From positions 1-36,360 of the forward strand of contig PMSX01000257.1 of assembly GCA_003167495.1 (NCBI GenBank): DNA of 36,360 nt. The letters run 5' to 3'. The notes below the pieces were generated by a model. The model saw nothing but the letters and a program-made list of their open reading frames with translations. It had not been told where the DNA came from and ran no database searches. Origin of the DNA: Bryobacterales bacterium (GTDB lineage Bacteria > Acidobacteriota > Terriglobia > Bryobacterales > Bryobacteraceae). The position numbers and the translations under genes are program-made. Of the stretch, positions 7,651 through 17,677 are shown piece after piece (the stretch's first letter is position 1; the number at the start of each line of letters is the position of its first letter).

Positions 7651-9747
7651 ATGCCAAGACTTACACTGTTCGCCACCCTGCTGGTTCCTCTTGCGCTGAG
7701 CGCTCAATACCGATCATGGTCCACTTACGGAGGCGGCTTGGAGAACGCGCACTATTCCGAACTCACGCAAGTCAATAGCAAAAACGTGGCGAAGCTCAAA
7801 GTGGCCTGGACCTACGACGCAGGCGACGCGTTCCCAGGCTCCGAAATGGAGTGCAATCCCATTGTGGTGAGCGGTATTCTTTATGCCACCACGCCGAAGC
7901 TGCGTGTGATTGCGCTTGATGCGGCCACTGGCGCACTCAAATGGAGCTTTGATCCAAACCAAGGGCGCCCTGTTCTGAGCAAAATGCGCAATCGCGGGGT
8001 TACGTTTTGGACAGACCCCGCGGGTACCGTTAGCAAACGCATCTTCTTCGTATGGCGCCAATATCTTTATGCGCTCGATTCCGAGACGGGAAAACCGATT
8101 CCTGGCTTCGGCGAGGAGGGCCGGCTCGATTTGCGGCGCGATCTCGGCCGCGATCCCGCTCAGCAGTTTATTACGGATACGAGTCCGCCGGTTGTATATA
8201 AGGATCTCTTGCTTGTGGGTAGCTTGGTGAGTGAAACGCTGCCGGCCGCTCCGGGCGATTTGCGCGCTTATGATGCGCGCACGGGTAAGCTACGTTGGTC
8301 GTTCCATACCATTCCGCACCCTGGCGAATTTGGCTACGACACTTGGCCGGCGGATGCCTGGCAGTATACCGGCGGAGTCAATAATTGGGCGGGCATGAGT
8401 TTGGACGAGAAGCGCGGCATTGTGTTCGTCCCCACCGGGTCGGCGTCTTTCGATTTCTATGGTTCTAATCGGCTGGGCGACGATCTGTTCGCGAACTGCC
8501 TGATCGCGCTGAATGCGGAAACGGGCCAGCGCATCTGGCACTATCAGACCGTTCATCACGATCTTTGGGATCGCGACCTCCCAACTCCGCCCGCACTGGT
8601 CACTGTCAAGCGTGATGGCCACTCAGTGGATGCGGCTGCGCAACTCACCAAGTCGGGCTTCGTTTATTTGTTCGAACGCGAAACGGGGAAGCCTCTCTTT
8701 CCCATCGAAACGCGCAAATATCCAGCTAGCGACGCTCCCGGCGAAGTCACTGCCAATGCACAACCGCTACCCGCGAAGCCAGCTCCATTCGCGCGTCAAA
8801 TTTTAACCGCCGATATGCTCACGAACCGCACACCGGAAGCGCATGCGGAGGTTCTGGAACGGTTCAAGAAACTGCGCAGCGCCGGCCAATTCGTGCCGCC
8901 GAGCACCGAAGGGACTATCGTGTTTCCCGGCTTTGATGGTGGTGGAGAATGGGGCGGGCCCGCCTACGACCCGAAAACCGGCATTCTTTACGTTAATTCG
9001 AACGAAATGGCTTGGGTGCTCCGGCTGGTTCCGCGCGAAACAGAGCAAGCGAAGAGTGGCAAGGAGCTCTACATGAATGAGTGCTCCAGTTGCCACCGTC
9101 CCGATATGGCGGGAACGCCGCCCGAATTTCCTTCACTCCAACACATCTCCGATAAGTTGGACGAGGACGAGGTACGGAGCATGCTGAAACAAGGAGCAGG
9201 CCGTATGCCGTCGTTCGCGCGACTGAGTGCAGCCGAACTCAACGCAATTGTTAAATACGTTGTCTATGGCCAAGATTCCGCGCTGAGTGGCAGTGGAGGT
9301 AAGCCATCTCCCATCGAACAGCGCTTCCGCATCGACGGCTATAACAAATTTCTCGACCCCGACGGCTACCCCGCCGTGCAGCCACCATGGGGCATGTTGA
9401 GTGCAATTAATCTCAACACGGGCGAGTACGTGTGGAAGATACCCTTCGGCGAGTATCCTGCACTCGCGGCACAAGGCCTGCGCAATACGGGCAGCGAAAA
9501 CTACGGAGGTGGCGTGGTTACAGCGGGTGGATTGCTATTTATCGCAGCCACGAACTACGACAAGAAGATGCACGCTTTCGATAAAGCCACTGGCAAGCTT
9601 CTATGGGAGGCGGATCTCCCGGCAGCGGGCAACGCTACGCCGGCGGTTTACGAACTCAATGGCAAGGAATACATTGTTATTGGGTGCGGGGGTGGGAAGT
9701 CAAAGGATCCCTCAGGCTCGAGCTACGTGGCCTTCGCGTTACCTTAG
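7651..9747 (+). CDS. PQQ-dependent dehydrogenase with internal cytochrome c domain
   Basis: A periplasmic quinoprotein, 698 residues, with a Sec signal peptide ([19 protein letters not shown]). The beta-propeller carries repeated motifs such as [38 protein letters not shown] and [12 protein letters not shown], which form the blades that hold pyrroloquinoline quinone. Between the last blades sits a haem c domain with CSSCH at 478-482 and a probable axial Met in GRMPSF near 519. Electrons from alcohol or sugar oxidation would pass from PQQ to this haem and on to the respiratory chain. The length and the inserted cytochrome fit the glucose/alcohol dehydrogenase-like group common in acidobacteria; the substrate cannot be read from sequence. 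The gene is alone and its stop codon overlaps that of carA on the other strand, leaving no room for a terminator between them. Confidence 0.9.
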   Translation: MPRLTLFATLLVPLALSAQYRSWSTYGGGLENAHYSELTQVNSKNVAKLKVAWTYDAGDAFPGSEMECNPIVVSGILYATTPKLRVIALDAATGALKWSFDPNQGRPVLSKMRNRGVTFWTDPAGTVSKRIFFVWRQYLYALDSETGKPIPGFGEEGRLDLRRDLGRDPAQQFITDTSPPVVYKDLLLVGSLVSETLPAAPGDLRAYDARTGKLRWSFHTIPHPGEFGYDTWPADAWQYTGGVNNWAGMSLDEKRGIVFVPTGSASFDFYGSNRLGDDLFANCLIALNAETGQRIWHYQTVHHDLWDRDLPTPPALVTVKRDGHSVDAAAQLTKSGFVYLFERETGKPLFPIETRKYPASDAPGEVTANAQPLPAKPAPFARQILTADMLTNRTPEAHAEVLERFKKLRSAGQFVPPSTEGTIVFPGFDGGGEWGGPAYDPKTGILYVNSNEMAWVLRLVPRETEQAKSGKELYMNECSSCHRPDMAGTPPEFPSLQHISDKLDEDEVRSMLKQGAGRMPSFARLSAAELNAIVKYVVYGQDSALSGSGGKPSPIEQRFRIDGYNKFLDPDGYPAVQPPWGMLSAINLNTGEYVWKIPFGEYPALAAQGLRNTGSENYGGGVVTAGGLLFIAATNYDKKMHAFDKATGKLLWEADLPAAGNATPAVYELNGKEYIVIGCGGGKSKDPSGSSYVAFALP

Positions 9748-10874
9748 CCCAGGTGTTCCTTCATCGAATCGGCGAAATCGTTAAACAGATAGTGTGAATC
9801 GTGCGGACCCGGTGCGGCTTCAGGGTGATACTGCACACAGAAGACTGGCTGATTCCGATGGCGCATGCCTTCCACAGTGTTGTCGTTGAGGTTGAGATGA
9901 GTGACAGCGACCTCCGAATCCGGGAGGGAATGCGGGTCAACGCAAAATCCGTGGTTCTGAGAAGTGATCTCCACTTTGTTCGTGCGATAGTTCAGCACGG
10001 GGTGATTGGCGCCATGGTGGCCGAATTTCAGTTTGTATGTTTTCCCACCGAAAGCTAGGCCGAGGACTTGATGACCGAGGCAGATGCCGAAGATAGGCAC
10101 TTTGCCGATAAGTTTGCTGACCTGCGCGGCTTGATGTTCCAGGGGTTCGGGATCGCCAGGACCGTTGGAGAGAAAGACGCCGGTGGGCTTAAGCGCGAGT
10201 ACGTCTTCCGCAGTCGTATCGGCTGGAACGACAGTGACGCGCGAGCCAATCTCAACGAGATGGCGGAGGATATTGCGTTTAATGCCGTAATCGTAGGCAA
10301 CGACGTGGAAGCACTGCTCCGCCGCCGCCGCGCGCTTGTCGGAGACTGAGACGGCGTCAATGCCTTCAGTCCAGCGATAAGTCCTGGTCGCGGTAACGCG
10401 AGAGACAAGATTCTGGCCCGTCATGGACGGCGCGGCTTTTGCGGCATCGATGAGAGCGCTTTGGTCGTGCTGACCGACCGCGATGATGCCACGTTTTGCG
10501 CCGTGGTCGCGCAGATGACGAACAAGGCGCCGGGTATCGACTTCGGCGATGACCGGGATGCCGCTCTTGGAAAGAAAGTGTTCGGCTTTATCGTCGGCGC
10601 GCCAATTACTAACAACCGGCGAGATTTCGCGCACGACGAGCCCTTCAATGTAGGGGCCGCTGGATTCGCTGTCGGCGTGATTTGCGCCGTAGTTGCCGAT
10701 TTGTGGATTGGTGAGAACGACGATTTGGCCGGTGTAGGACGGGTCTGTGAATATTTCCTGGTAACCGGTGATGGCGGTATTGAAAACGACTTCGCCAATG
10801 CGTTGTGTGGGTGCGCCAAAACTAACCCCTTCGAAGACGCTGCCGTCTTCCAAGGCGAGGACTGCTTGCTCCAA
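9744..10874 (-). CDS. carA: Carbamoyl-phosphate synthase small (glutaminase) subunit
   Basis: Releases ammonia from glutamine and channels it to CarB to make carbamoyl phosphate for arginine and pyrimidine synthesis in the cytoplasm. The 376-residue length is typical. The N-terminal CPSase domain contains [20 protein letters not shown]. The class I glutamine amidotransferase domain has the nucleophile Cys265 in [16 protein letters not shown] and the His350/Glu352 pair in [12 protein letters not shown]. carB is not adjacent. The upstream same-strand gene (apiosidase-like hydrolase) ends 40 bp before carA, so read-through is possible, though no functional link is evident. The start ATG is the first in the frame and gives the usual N-terminus ([14 protein letters not shown]). 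Confidence 0.97.
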   Translation of the reverse strand: MEQAVLALEDGSVFEGVSFGAPTQRIGEVVFNTAITGYQEIFTDPSYTGQIVVLTNPQIGNYGANHADSESSGPYIEGLVVREISPVVSNWRADDKAEHFLSKSGIPVIAEVDTRRLVRHLRDHGAKRGIIAVGQHDQSALIDAAKAAPSMTGQNLVSRVTATRTYRWTEGIDAVSVSDKRAAAAEQCFHVVAYDYGIKRNILRHLVEIGSRVTVVPADTTAEDVLALKPTGVFLSNGPGDPEPLEHQAAQVSKLIGKVPIFGICLGHQVLGLAFGGKTYKLKFGHHGANHPVLNYRTNKVEITSQNHGFCVDPHSLPDSEVAVTHLNLNDNTVEGMRHRNQPVFCVQYHPEAAPGPHDSHYLFNDFADSMKEHLG

Positions 10875-10914
10875 CCGATAGGCTCCTAAATTTTGCGGTT
10901 GATCGGAGGGCCGA

Positions 10915-12597
10915 TCACTTTATTTGACCATACCGCGCAGTGGCTGATTCGAGTACGACAACCCAATCGCGAAAGATGGGGAATTCAGGGGCTTGCCAAT
11001 TCCCTGCCCCGTCGGGTGCCACCGCGCCGATGGGATGTTGAGTTGCGTCGGTTGGGTTCCAAAAGAAAGCCTGCATACCGGCAGCGACATCTTTGAAGCG
11101 CAGAGCCTTCCCACCCGAAGGAGAGAACGCGATGAGGAGTTCGCCGGGAATGTGCGCTGCGAAGGGTTGCCAATAATTTTGATCGGTCCAATGCGGCTCG
11201 ACGAGATCTGGCGTAGATTCCAGTTTCCACCAGCGGTAGCGAGTGAGGAGTTTCTTAGCAAGGCCGAGTTGGCCGGAACCAGGCAACTGGTAAGCGACCT
11301 CCCAAGGAGTGTCACCCCAGGAGTGACCGTGCGGAGAGAGACCGTATGGTTTTTCGCGGGTGTTGACCTGCCAGATGCCGTTGGCGCCATAGGTGTGGCC
11401 GGCAGCGCCGGTTAAGATGGCAGCCCAAAACATGAAGCGTTGCACCTCCTCGCGACTGGCTTCCTGGATGCCTTCATAACAGACCTCACCCACGAGCACC
11501 GGCATTTTGGGTTCGGCGCGGGAGGAACGGAGAATCGTTTCGACCGTGTTGGGAGCACTGCGACGATCGTCGTGGCCAGTTTGGAGCATGTCGAAATCGA
11601 GGACGGAGGGATCGTCCACACAGTCGCGAGCGCTCCGGGAGGGATGGATGGTGATTGGGTGAGCGAAGGGATCGCTAGCACGAACATAGCGGGCGAGTTC
11701 GGTCCACCCATGCTTTTGAGTGGCGGCGTCAGTGTCGTGTGTTTTCGAGAGATAGTAAGGCATGGTGCCTTCGCCGGCGAGGCACCACATTACGGGATAT
11801 GCGCCCCAACGCGCGATGAGATAGCGCCAATGTTGCTTCATTTTAGCGACGCCCATAAGCGGCAGAAAATAGCCCCAGCAGCCGACGATGCAGGGAACGA
11901 TGCCATGATCGGCAAGGTGTTGGATGCGGAGATCGGCCATATCGAAATAGGCGGGATTGACGCGCGCGAACTCAGGCTGCCACGGAAAGCCTGCTTCGTT
12001 GGAGCCGCGTGGATCGAAGGGCGGCATGTCGGGATAAAGGCCGGCGACGATTTGCACCACGGTGAAACCTTTGGCTGCGCGATCGGCGGTGAGAGTCTGG
12101 AATCCGTCGGGCCAGGAGAGGCGGCTGGTAAGAGCCATCCACCATGTGTCGCCGAGCCAGAAGAACGGAGTGCCATCGGCGAACTGGAAGTGGCGGCGAT
12201 CGTCGCTTACGCGCACGAAGCCGCGCTGATAAAGGGGGTTGTTGCCGGTGTACTGCGTGACTTCGAGGGTGCCGGCGCGGGCGTGGAGTTCTTGGTTCGA
12301 AGAATCGGAACAGATGGTTGTGAACGAATACCGGCCGGCTTCCTGCGGGGCAAAGCGCACGCGCCAAGTGCTATTGCCTGCCCAGAATGCGGGGACGCGC
12401 AATAGGCGGCCGGAAGGCGACGTGAAGAGAACGTCGAGCTCGAGATCGTTGAAGGGATCGGGATATTGTTTGCTGGATTCGAGCGACCATTCAGTGGGAG
12501 CATGGAGGGCTGCGAAGCGGGTTTGGCCGGTGAGTGACGCAGAAGCAAGCAATGCTCCACAGAACTGGCGGCGAGAGAGCGAGTGACAGCGGGACAT
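10915..12597 (-). CDS. Tat-exported apiosidase-like (DUF4038) glycoside hydrolase
   Basis: A 560-residue exported protein. The N-terminus has a twin-arginine-type signal ([17 protein letters not shown]), so it is probably folded before export. Residues 34-115 form a DUF5060-like beta-sandwich ([20 protein letters not shown]). A DUF4038 TIM barrel follows from about 125 ([18 protein letters not shown]). Candidate acid/base and nucleophile are Glu276 in VMWCLAGEG and Glu371 in [10 protein letters not shown]. The C-terminal 90 residues look like a collagen-binding-like beta domain. Relatives include apiosidases (GH140) acting on plant pectin side chains, so plant-polysaccharide breakdown is inferred; the actual sugar is unknown. 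AAGGA lies 6 nt before the ATG and supports the start. Confidence 0.85.
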   Translation of the reverse strand: MSRCHSLSRRQFCGALLASASLTGQTRFAALHAPTEWSLESSKQYPDPFNDLELDVLFTSPSGRLLRVPAFWAGNSTWRVRFAPQEAGRYSFTTICSDSSNQELHARAGTLEVTQYTGNNPLYQRGFVRVSDDRRHFQFADGTPFFWLGDTWWMALTSRLSWPDGFQTLTADRAAKGFTVVQIVAGLYPDMPPFDPRGSNEAGFPWQPEFARVNPAYFDMADLRIQHLADHGIVPCIVGCWGYFLPLMGVAKMKQHWRYLIARWGAYPVMWCLAGEGTMPYYLSKTHDTDAATQKHGWTELARYVRASDPFAHPITIHPSRSARDCVDDPSVLDFDMLQTGHDDRRSAPNTVETILRSSRAEPKMPVLVGEVCYEGIQEASREEVQRFMFWAAILTGAAGHTYGANGIWQVNTREKPYGLSPHGHSWGDTPWEVAYQLPGSGQLGLAKKLLTRYRWWKLESTPDLVEPHWTDQNYWQPFAAHIPGELLIAFSPSGGKALRFKDVAAGMQAFFWNPTDATQHPIGAVAPDGAGNWQAPEFPIFRDWVVVLESATARYGQIK

Positions 12598-12661
12598 GAT
12601 GGTCCTTAACTTATCGCACCCTCTTGTTCTATATCCTTAAGAATTACGAAAGGACGCGCAT

Positions 12662-13036
12662 TTGGATCGGTATTTGGTAGTAATGCTGGGTGCGGCAGTG
12701 GGTGGCTTGGCGCGATATGTGGCGGGCACGGCCATTATGGAGAAGTACGGTGGCGCGTTTCCCTTGGGAACGGTGGTGATTAATGTTACGGGGTCGTTCC
12801 TCATTGGCGTGCTGATGACGTTGTTGACCGAGCGCTGGCAGACGCACCCGAACTGGCGGCTATTTCTGGTGGTTGGAGTGCTGGGCGGATACACGACATT
12901 TTCGAGCTTTGAGTATGAGACCCTGCAAACGATGCGAAGGGGCGGGCCGGGCATCGCACTGTTAAACGTAGTGGGGAGCGTGGCGTTGGGGTACGCAGCG
13001 GTTTGGCTTGGAGCATGGGTGGCGGGACGCTCGTAA
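12662..13036 (+). CDS. crcB: Fluoride channel CrcB/FluC
   Basis: A 124-residue inner-membrane protein with four hydrophobic helices, forming dual-topology dimers that export fluoride. Signature stretches are GAAVGGLARYV, PLGTVVINVTGSFLIG and the Phe-box region GGYTTFSSFEYE, which contains the pore phenylalanines and the central sodium-site glycines. The start is TTG, with GAAAGGA 7 nt upstream supporting it. The gene is transcribed away from the apiosidase-like gene from a 64-bp shared gap. I see no crcB-type fluoride riboswitch in that gap. Confidence 0.95.
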   Translation: MDRYLVVMLGAAVGGLARYVAGTAIMEKYGGAFPLGTVVINVTGSFLIGVLMTLLTERWQTHPNWRLFLVVGVLGGYTTFSSFEYETLQTMRRGGPGIALLNVVGSVALGYAAVWLGAWVAGRS

Positions 13037-13041
13037 CCTGT

Positions 13042-14319
13042 CTACTTATTGGCGGCTTCCAACAGCGGCCATTTGCCCGCGTCGAGACTGCGGGGTGTGT
13101 TTTCGATCACGCTTATTTCGTCCAATTGATCGGCGCTGGCGGGGCGGAGGTCTTTGAACTTGCGGGCGGAAGTGAGGACGTTCTTTTCGAGCGATCCAAC
13201 GGTTTGGTTGTAAGTATCGACAGTCTTAGTGATAGCGTCGCCCAGCTTTGAGAAGTGCTGGCTCATAGTCAGCAAGCGGGTGTAAAGTTCCTGGCCCGTG
13301 TCGCGGATTTTGTCGAGATTTTCCATGACCATTTGCTGACGCCAGCCATGCGCAACTGTCAGCAGAAGGGTGATGAGCGTAACTGGAGTGGCGATGACGA
13401 CGCGGCGCTCCATGCCGTAATCAAGAAGAGTTGGGTCATGTTCGAGAGCGGCACTGAAAAGAGATTCGAGCGGGAGGAATGCCACCACGAATTCTGGAGA
13501 GCCTGGGAGACGTTCCCAATAAGACTTTTCGGCAAGAGAACGGATGTGTGTTCTCACCTGATTGGCGTGATCTTTGAGATGGCGAAGGCGGTCAGGTTCG
13601 TGCTCGGCTTCGATGGCGCGGAGATAGGCTTCCAGAGACACTTTAGCGTCGACCACAACCATGCAGTGATTCGGTAGACGGACGATGAGGTCGGGGCGCT
13701 GGTTGGTTTCGCCGAATAGAGTTTTTTGTTCGGTAAAGTCACAGTGTTCGAGCATACCCGCCATTTCAACAACGCGGCGAAGTTGGATTTCGCCCCAACG
13801 GCCGCGCTGGATAGGAGACCGGAGGGCAGTTTTGAGTTGATCGGTAGACTGGCGCACGCGCTCTTGCAACTGAGTCAGGGCATGAACCTGGGCACTGATT
13901 TCAGAATAAGCGCCGGCGCGGGTGCGTTCAATGGCCTGCACTTGTTCTTCGAACCGGCGCAAAGACTGATTGACTGGCTCGACAAGATGCTGGAGCTGAT
14001 CGCGGCTGCGATCTAAGAAGAGTTGACTGTTATTTTGGAGAGCGTCCGAGGCAAGTGCGCGAAAGCGTTCTTCCACTTGCTGCTGTGTCTGGGTGAGTAG
14101 ACGGAGTTGCGCATCGGCGATTTCGCGGTGTTTGTTGGCCTCAGCCTCTTTTTGGACAACCATATGACGCGCTTGTTCCAGACTAGCGCCTTGTTGGCTG
14201 GCTTGGGCGCGGGCTTCGGCGGCGGACTGGCGCCAGCGACGAGCCTCTGAAAGCTGATAGGCGGCGAAGGCGACAGCCAGCAGCAGGCAAAGGGCGAGAA
14301 GAGCGGCAAGAATACTCAT
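13042..14319 (-). CDS. rmuC: DNA recombination protein RmuC
   Basis: A 425-residue RmuC-family protein, linked in E. coli to limiting inversion at short repeats and carrying a PD-(D/E)XK-like nuclease fold. Residues 1-22 are one membrane helix, followed by a long Glu/Gln/Ala-rich coiled coil to about residue 110. The conserved core includes RGRWGEIQLRRVVEMAGML, RPDLIVRLPN, VVVDAKVSLEAYLRA and EFVVAFLPLESLFSAAL. The start overlaps the stop of the upstream ykgJ-like gene as ATGA, so the two are translationally coupled. The stop is 6 bp from the end of crcB on the other strand. Confidence 0.95.
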   Translation of the reverse strand: MSILAALLALCLLLAVAFAAYQLSEARRWRQSAAEARAQASQQGASLEQARHMVVQKEAEANKHREIADAQLRLLTQTQQQVEERFRALASDALQNNSQLFLDRSRDQLQHLVEPVNQSLRRFEEQVQAIERTRAGAYSEISAQVHALTQLQERVRQSTDQLKTALRSPIQRGRWGEIQLRRVVEMAGMLEHCDFTEQKTLFGETNQRPDLIVRLPNHCMVVVDAKVSLEAYLRAIEAEHEPDRLRHLKDHANQVRTHIRSLAEKSYWERLPGSPEFVVAFLPLESLFSAALEHDPTLLDYGMERRVVIATPVTLITLLLTVAHGWRQQMVMENLDKIRDTGQELYTRLLTMSQHFSKLGDAITKTVDTYNQTVGSLEKNVLTSARKFKDLRPASADQLDEISVIENTPRSLDAGKWPLLEAANK

Positions 14320-14819
14320 TTCTTAAACCCTGTTTCCACTTTCCAAGCTTCGAGTGTGTTGTAGACGATGGGGCAATAGACGGCGCGATCGGGCATGTGC
14401 CAGAGGCGGCTGAGCAGCGAGCCGTTGCCCTTCACCAGGTGGGGAAACAATTCGCAGGTGTTGGGGCGGGCTTCATAGACAGAGCAGAGATTGCCGTCGA
14501 GAAAAATGCAGCCGTCTTCGTTGCGTTTAAGGATGCGGCCTTCGTCTTCGCTTTCTACAGTGTAATCGCGCAGGAAGACAGCTAATTTGACGCGCAGGAA
14601 GCGGGCCAGATGTTCGGCGTCGCGTTCGGTGACTGGCGTGGTGGCGACGCGACAGCAGTTGGCGCAGGCTGTGCAATCGATCTTTTCCTCAACATCCTGG
14701 GCGATGGCTTTGAGACGGCGCTCGACAAAACTGTGGCGTTTGAGCCAAGCGCGGAACTTCTGGTTATCAGCGCGCTGCTTTTCGCCGAAACGCTTGATCT
14801 GGACAAGATCGGTGAGCAC
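14316..14819 (-). CDS. YkgJ-family cysteine-cluster (Zn/Fe-chelating) protein
   Basis: A 167-residue protein with the YkgJ/CxxCxxCC metal-binding pattern: Cys49, 52, 55 and 56 in IDCTACANCC, followed by Cys104, 112 and 122 in GCIFLDGNLCSVYEARPNTC. The family is annotated as zinc- or iron-chelating; its cellular job is unknown. It is the first gene of a two-gene unit with rmuC (4-bp overlap), which is the only hint of its role. The start is the first ATG of the frame; about 95 bp upstream is the terminator of the aldehyde dehydrogenase gene. Confidence 0.85.
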   Translation of the reverse strand: MLTDLVQIKRFGEKQRADNQKFRAWLKRHSFVERRLKAIAQDVEEKIDCTACANCCRVATTPVTERDAEHLARFLRVKLAVFLRDYTVESEDEGRILKRNEDGCIFLDGNLCSVYEARPNTCELFPHLVKGNGSLLSRLWHMPDRAVYCPIVYNTLEAWKVETGFKK

Positions 14820-14874
14820 AGCTACCAGTATCGCAATAAATCATTCTGGCCGAATTCTGTTTTGGCAAACTACC

Positions 14875-14907
14875 TAAGGGGCTGGCATGTTGCTCGCCAG
14901 CCCCTTA
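14875..14907 (-). terminator. Strong hairpin after the aldehyde dehydrogenase gene
   Basis: TAAGGGGCTGGC (14875-14886) pairs perfectly with GCCAGCCCCTTA (14896-14907): a 12-bp stem and 9-nt loop, beginning 9 bp past the dehydrogenase stop. In the gene's direction a T-rich but not pure tract follows. It most likely ends that transcript and insulates the ykgJ-rmuC unit. Confidence 0.75.
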
Positions 14908-14915
14908 CCGGTGCA

Positions 14916-16394
14916 TTAAAGCTTAACTGTCACCGTCTTTACTTCGGAATATTGCTGAAGCCCGTATTCGCCGAGTTCGCGGCCGATACCGGACTGCTTG
15001 AAACCGCCAAACGGTGCAGCGGAATCGAAGACGTCGTAACAATTCACCCAAACTGTACCAGCGCGAACATTGTTGGCAATGGCGTGAGCCTTGCTAATAT
15101 CGCGGGTCCAAACGGCCGCCGCCAAGCCGTAAATCGTGCGATTAGCGCGTTCAATGACTTCGTCGATGTCCTTGAATTTGATGATGCTCATGACGGGGCC
15201 GAAGATTTCTTCCTCGGCAATCTTCATGTTGTCCTTAACGTCGGCAAACACGGTTGGTTGAATAAAGTAGCCTTCATCGCCTACCCGGCCACCGCCGTGA
15301 ACGAGTTTCGCGCCTTGCGATTGGCCGCTCTGGATGTAGCCCATCACCTTGTCAAATTGATCTTTGTCAACCTGTGGACCTTGTTCCGTCGCCGGATCGA
15401 AAGGATTTCCGACGGTTCTCTTGGCAGCGCGCGCTACGCTCTTTTCCACAAACTCGTCGTAAGCCTTCTCTTCAACGAACAAACGTGAACCTGCGCAACA
15501 GCACTGCCCCTGGTTGAAGAACAAGGCAAAATGCGCGCCTTCGATCGCCTCATCTAAATTCGCATCGGCAAAGACGATGTTCGGGCTTTTGCCCCCGAGT
15601 TCGAGGGTGACGCGCTTCAGATTCGATTTCGCCGCGGCTTCCATAATCAGATGGCCAACTTCTGTTGAGCCGGTGAAGGCGACTTTATCGACATCCATGT
15701 GTTTAGAGATCGCTCCACCAGCGGTAGGACCATAGCCCGGGAGCAGGTTCACGACGCCGGCGGGAAATCCAGCTTCCAGGATCAATTCGCCCACGCGTAA
15801 TGCGGTGAGCGGCGTTTGCTCCGCTGGTTTCATGACGACGGTATTCCCAGTAGCGAGCGCCGGCGCCAGCTTCCATGCCTGCATCAATAACGGAAAGTTC
15901 CATGGGATGATCTGCCCAACAACACCGATGGGCTCATGGCGCGTGTAGCAAAAATAATCGCCGTTTACCGGGATCGTTTTGCCTTGAAGCTTGTCGGCCC
16001 ACCCGGCGTAATAGCGATAGCAGGCGATGGTGAGCGGCAGATCGGCCGCTTTCGCGACCAGGAACGGCTTGCCGTTGTCGAGGGACTCAAGGCGCGCCAG
16101 TTCATCCGCATTTTTCTCGATGAGGTCGGCGAGCTTATTGAGTAAGCGGCCCCGTTCCGAGCCGGACGTTTTGCGCCAGGGTCCTTTATCGAAGGCCGCG
16201 CGGGCCGCTTTAACGGCTATGTCGACATCAGCCGCATCAGCTTCAGAGACCTGACAGATCTCCTTGCCAGTGGACGGATTAATGGTTGCGAAGGTCTTGC
16301 CGGATTGGCTATTGACCCATTGACCATTGATAAGAAGCTTGGTCGCCGACACCGCGACCTGGGACTCTATCGGGGAGGATAATACAGCTGCCAT
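14916..16394 (-). CDS. NAD(P)-dependent aldehyde dehydrogenase
   Basis: A 492-residue cytoplasmic aldehyde dehydrogenase that oxidises aldehydes to carboxylic acids. Numbered from ATG 16394, the general base is Glu265 in [11 protein letters not shown] and the catalytic Cys is 299 in [13 protein letters not shown]. The cofactor region holds [19 protein letters not shown] and FTGSTEVG, and the C-terminus has [13 protein letters not shown]. Overall it resembles class 1/betaine-aldehyde-type enzymes (ALDH1/2), so retinal-like, betaine or general aliphatic aldehydes are all possible. The frame stays open 20 codons further upstream, but AAGGAG at good spacing before ATG 16394 fixes the start. Single-gene unit ended by the hairpin at 14875. 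Confidence 0.93.
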   Translation of the reverse strand: MAAVLSSPIESQVAVSATKLLINGQWVNSQSGKTFATINPSTGKEICQVSEADAADVDIAVKAARAAFDKGPWRKTSGSERGRLLNKLADLIEKNADELARLESLDNGKPFLVAKAADLPLTIACYRYYAGWADKLQGKTIPVNGDYFCYTRHEPIGVVGQIIPWNFPLLMQAWKLAPALATGNTVVMKPAEQTPLTALRVGELILEAGFPAGVVNLLPGYGPTAGGAISKHMDVDKVAFTGSTEVGHLIMEAAAKSNLKRVTLELGGKSPNIVFADANLDEAIEGAHFALFFNQGQCCCAGSRLFVEEKAYDEFVEKSVARAAKRTVGNPFDPATEQGPQVDKDQFDKVMGYIQSGQSQGAKLVHGGGRVGDEGYFIQPTVFADVKDNMKIAEEEIFGPVMSIIKFKDIDEVIERANRTIYGLAAAVWTRDISKAHAIANNVRAGTVWVNCYDVFDSAAPFGGFKQSGIGRELGEYGLQQYSEVKTVTVKL

Positions 16395-16400
16395 TCGATA

Positions 16401-16407
16401 CTCCTTT
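16401..16407 (-). promoter_or_regulatory. Ribosome-binding site fixing the aldehyde dehydrogenase start
   Basis: On the minus strand AAAGGAG lies 6 nt before ATG 16394. No such site precedes the longer open frame beginning at 16454, so the shorter protein is chosen. Confidence 0.75.
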
Positions 16408-16632
16408 TTGCAAGTTGTGCTGGTTAAAGAGCTCACAAAACGCGGTTTCTGCACCAGACCGCGAAGAGCTACACGGACACGATATCACAATGTCTCGACG
16501 GCTACATCCATGGCCTGGACGAAGCGGTGCAAGACTGCGCAACAAGAAACGAAAAGACATTTTTTGCGGAACGAAGCCAGGGCCGACTCGCGAAGAACTG
16601 ACGAACGAGATTCACTGAGGAGGTCCACGTAA

Positions 16633-17499
16633 CTAGCTGCTGAACAATTCGTCAACGCTCTTGGCATCGATAAAGCGCAGCGAAAGCTCTTCTAATTCGG
16701 CGGTGGATAGCTTTGTCAAACGTTCGTCAACCCAGGCAGGCAAAGACCCAAAGCGTTTGTCGATCATGCCGCGGAGAATGGCGAGTTCGCCCCGCTGTAT
16801 GCCTTGTTCTACGCCCTGTCTTATCCCTTGCTCAACGCCTTGCTTCAGGCCCTGTTTTATGCCTTTACGAATGGCTGGACCAATGAGGTCGTGATCCATA
16901 ATGTCGTCCAAAATTGGCATCTGTTTCACCTCTGTGCGAATCGCATTCCCTAGCTTGCGCAAACCCGCCAGAATCAGCAGCTTCTTCAGCGAAGTGTCGC
17001 GCGCTTCACCTTCTAGTTTACCGATTCGTTCCAGAATCCGCCGGATGGTTTCCCGGCGGTCGCGGTGACGAGCCAAAATCGCAAGGATATTGTCGGCGTC
17101 GAACGGACTCGCCAACAGCTCTTCTTCCTTGAACCGGCGGATATCGATAATTTTGTAATGGCAGTGAAATGCCGGCCCGTCCAGTTTCGACGGCATCCGC
17201 AATTTCGCATTACCGACATAGAGCACATACTGCTCCGGAAACCGCCCGTACAGCCGGTACGTCCGGAGCGCGTATTCGGCCATGCGCATCGGGAGCTTGG
17301 CGTCATTGGCGCTTTGCAACTTTACGCCGATAATACGCCGCTTATCGGCGGTTTCACCCAACAAGTCTACTCGCGTCTGTTGCACTTCGGGAAACTCGAC
17401 GTTCAACCAACGATCAATTCTGTCGCCGGTCATTCTCTCGAAGATTGTGTTCTGCGGGCTCTGCAGCAAGGCTTTCAGAACGGTGTCATATTCATGCAC
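16633..17499 (-). CDS. Rpn/YhgA-like PD-(D/E)XK transposase-family protein, catalytic Glu replaced
   Basis: A 288-residue member of the Rpn/YhgA-like putative transposase family (DUF4351 type), related to recombination-promoting nucleases. The nuclease core reads RVDLLGETADKRRIIGVKLQ, with Asp45 and Gln62 in place. The position that is normally Glu in the E-x-Q motif is Lys60 (AAG), a single-base change from GAG. A C-terminal run of imperfect GxxQG repeats (GLKQGVEQGIRQGVEQGIQ, residues about 215-240) is usual for the family. The start is GTG. If the Lys is real the enzyme should be inactive as a nuclease, while the frame remains open. It stands alone between unrelated genes, as these mobile genes often do. 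Confidence 0.8.
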   Translation of the reverse strand: MHEYDTVLKALLQSPQNTIFERMTGDRIDRWLNVEFPEVQQTRVDLLGETADKRRIIGVKLQSANDAKLPMRMAEYALRTYRLYGRFPEQYVLYVGNAKLRMPSKLDGPAFHCHYKIIDIRRFKEEELLASPFDADNILAILARHRDRRETIRRILERIGKLEGEARDTSLKKLLILAGLRKLGNAIRTEVKQMPILDDIMDHDLIGPAIRKGIKQGLKQGVEQGIRQGVEQGIQRGELAILRGMIDKRFGSLPAWVDERLTKLSTAELEELSLRFIDAKSVDELFSS

Positions 17500-17656
17500 C
17501 CGTTCTTACTGTGACACGGGAGTCAAGCGGTGTTCTAACCTTGTTCGCATGTCTTCGGCAAGATTGCCACGGGCGATACCTGTGGTCGCTGTTAACAGTT
17601 GACCCCACATCTCCGTCTTTTCTACAGAACAGCCAATCCGCTGTTTTGACAGGAAA

Positions 17657-17677
17657 AAGGAGAAATAGATGGTATGA
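17657..17677 (+). promoter_or_regulatory. Ribosome site facing a two-codon ORF that overlaps the next start
   Basis: AAGGAG ends at 17662, 6 nt before an ATG at 17669 that encodes only Met-Val before TGA (17675-17677). The start of the secreted-protein gene, ATG 17674, overlaps that TGA and is 11 nt from the ribosome site. Translation could therefore begin at the mini-ORF and restart. Confidence 0.45.

Noticed and set aside
11440-12405. A 321-codon plus-strand ORF
   Set aside because: Entirely antisense to the apiosidase-like gene, whose domains are clear; composition is a third-position shadow.
12598-12661. A fluoride riboswitch before crcB
   Set aside because: The 64-bp gap is short and lacks the conserved crcB-motif elements.
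14610-15488. A 292-codon plus-strand ORF spanning the terminator
   Set aside because: Antisense to the YkgJ-like and aldehyde dehydrogenase genes and crosses the hairpin at 14875-14907.
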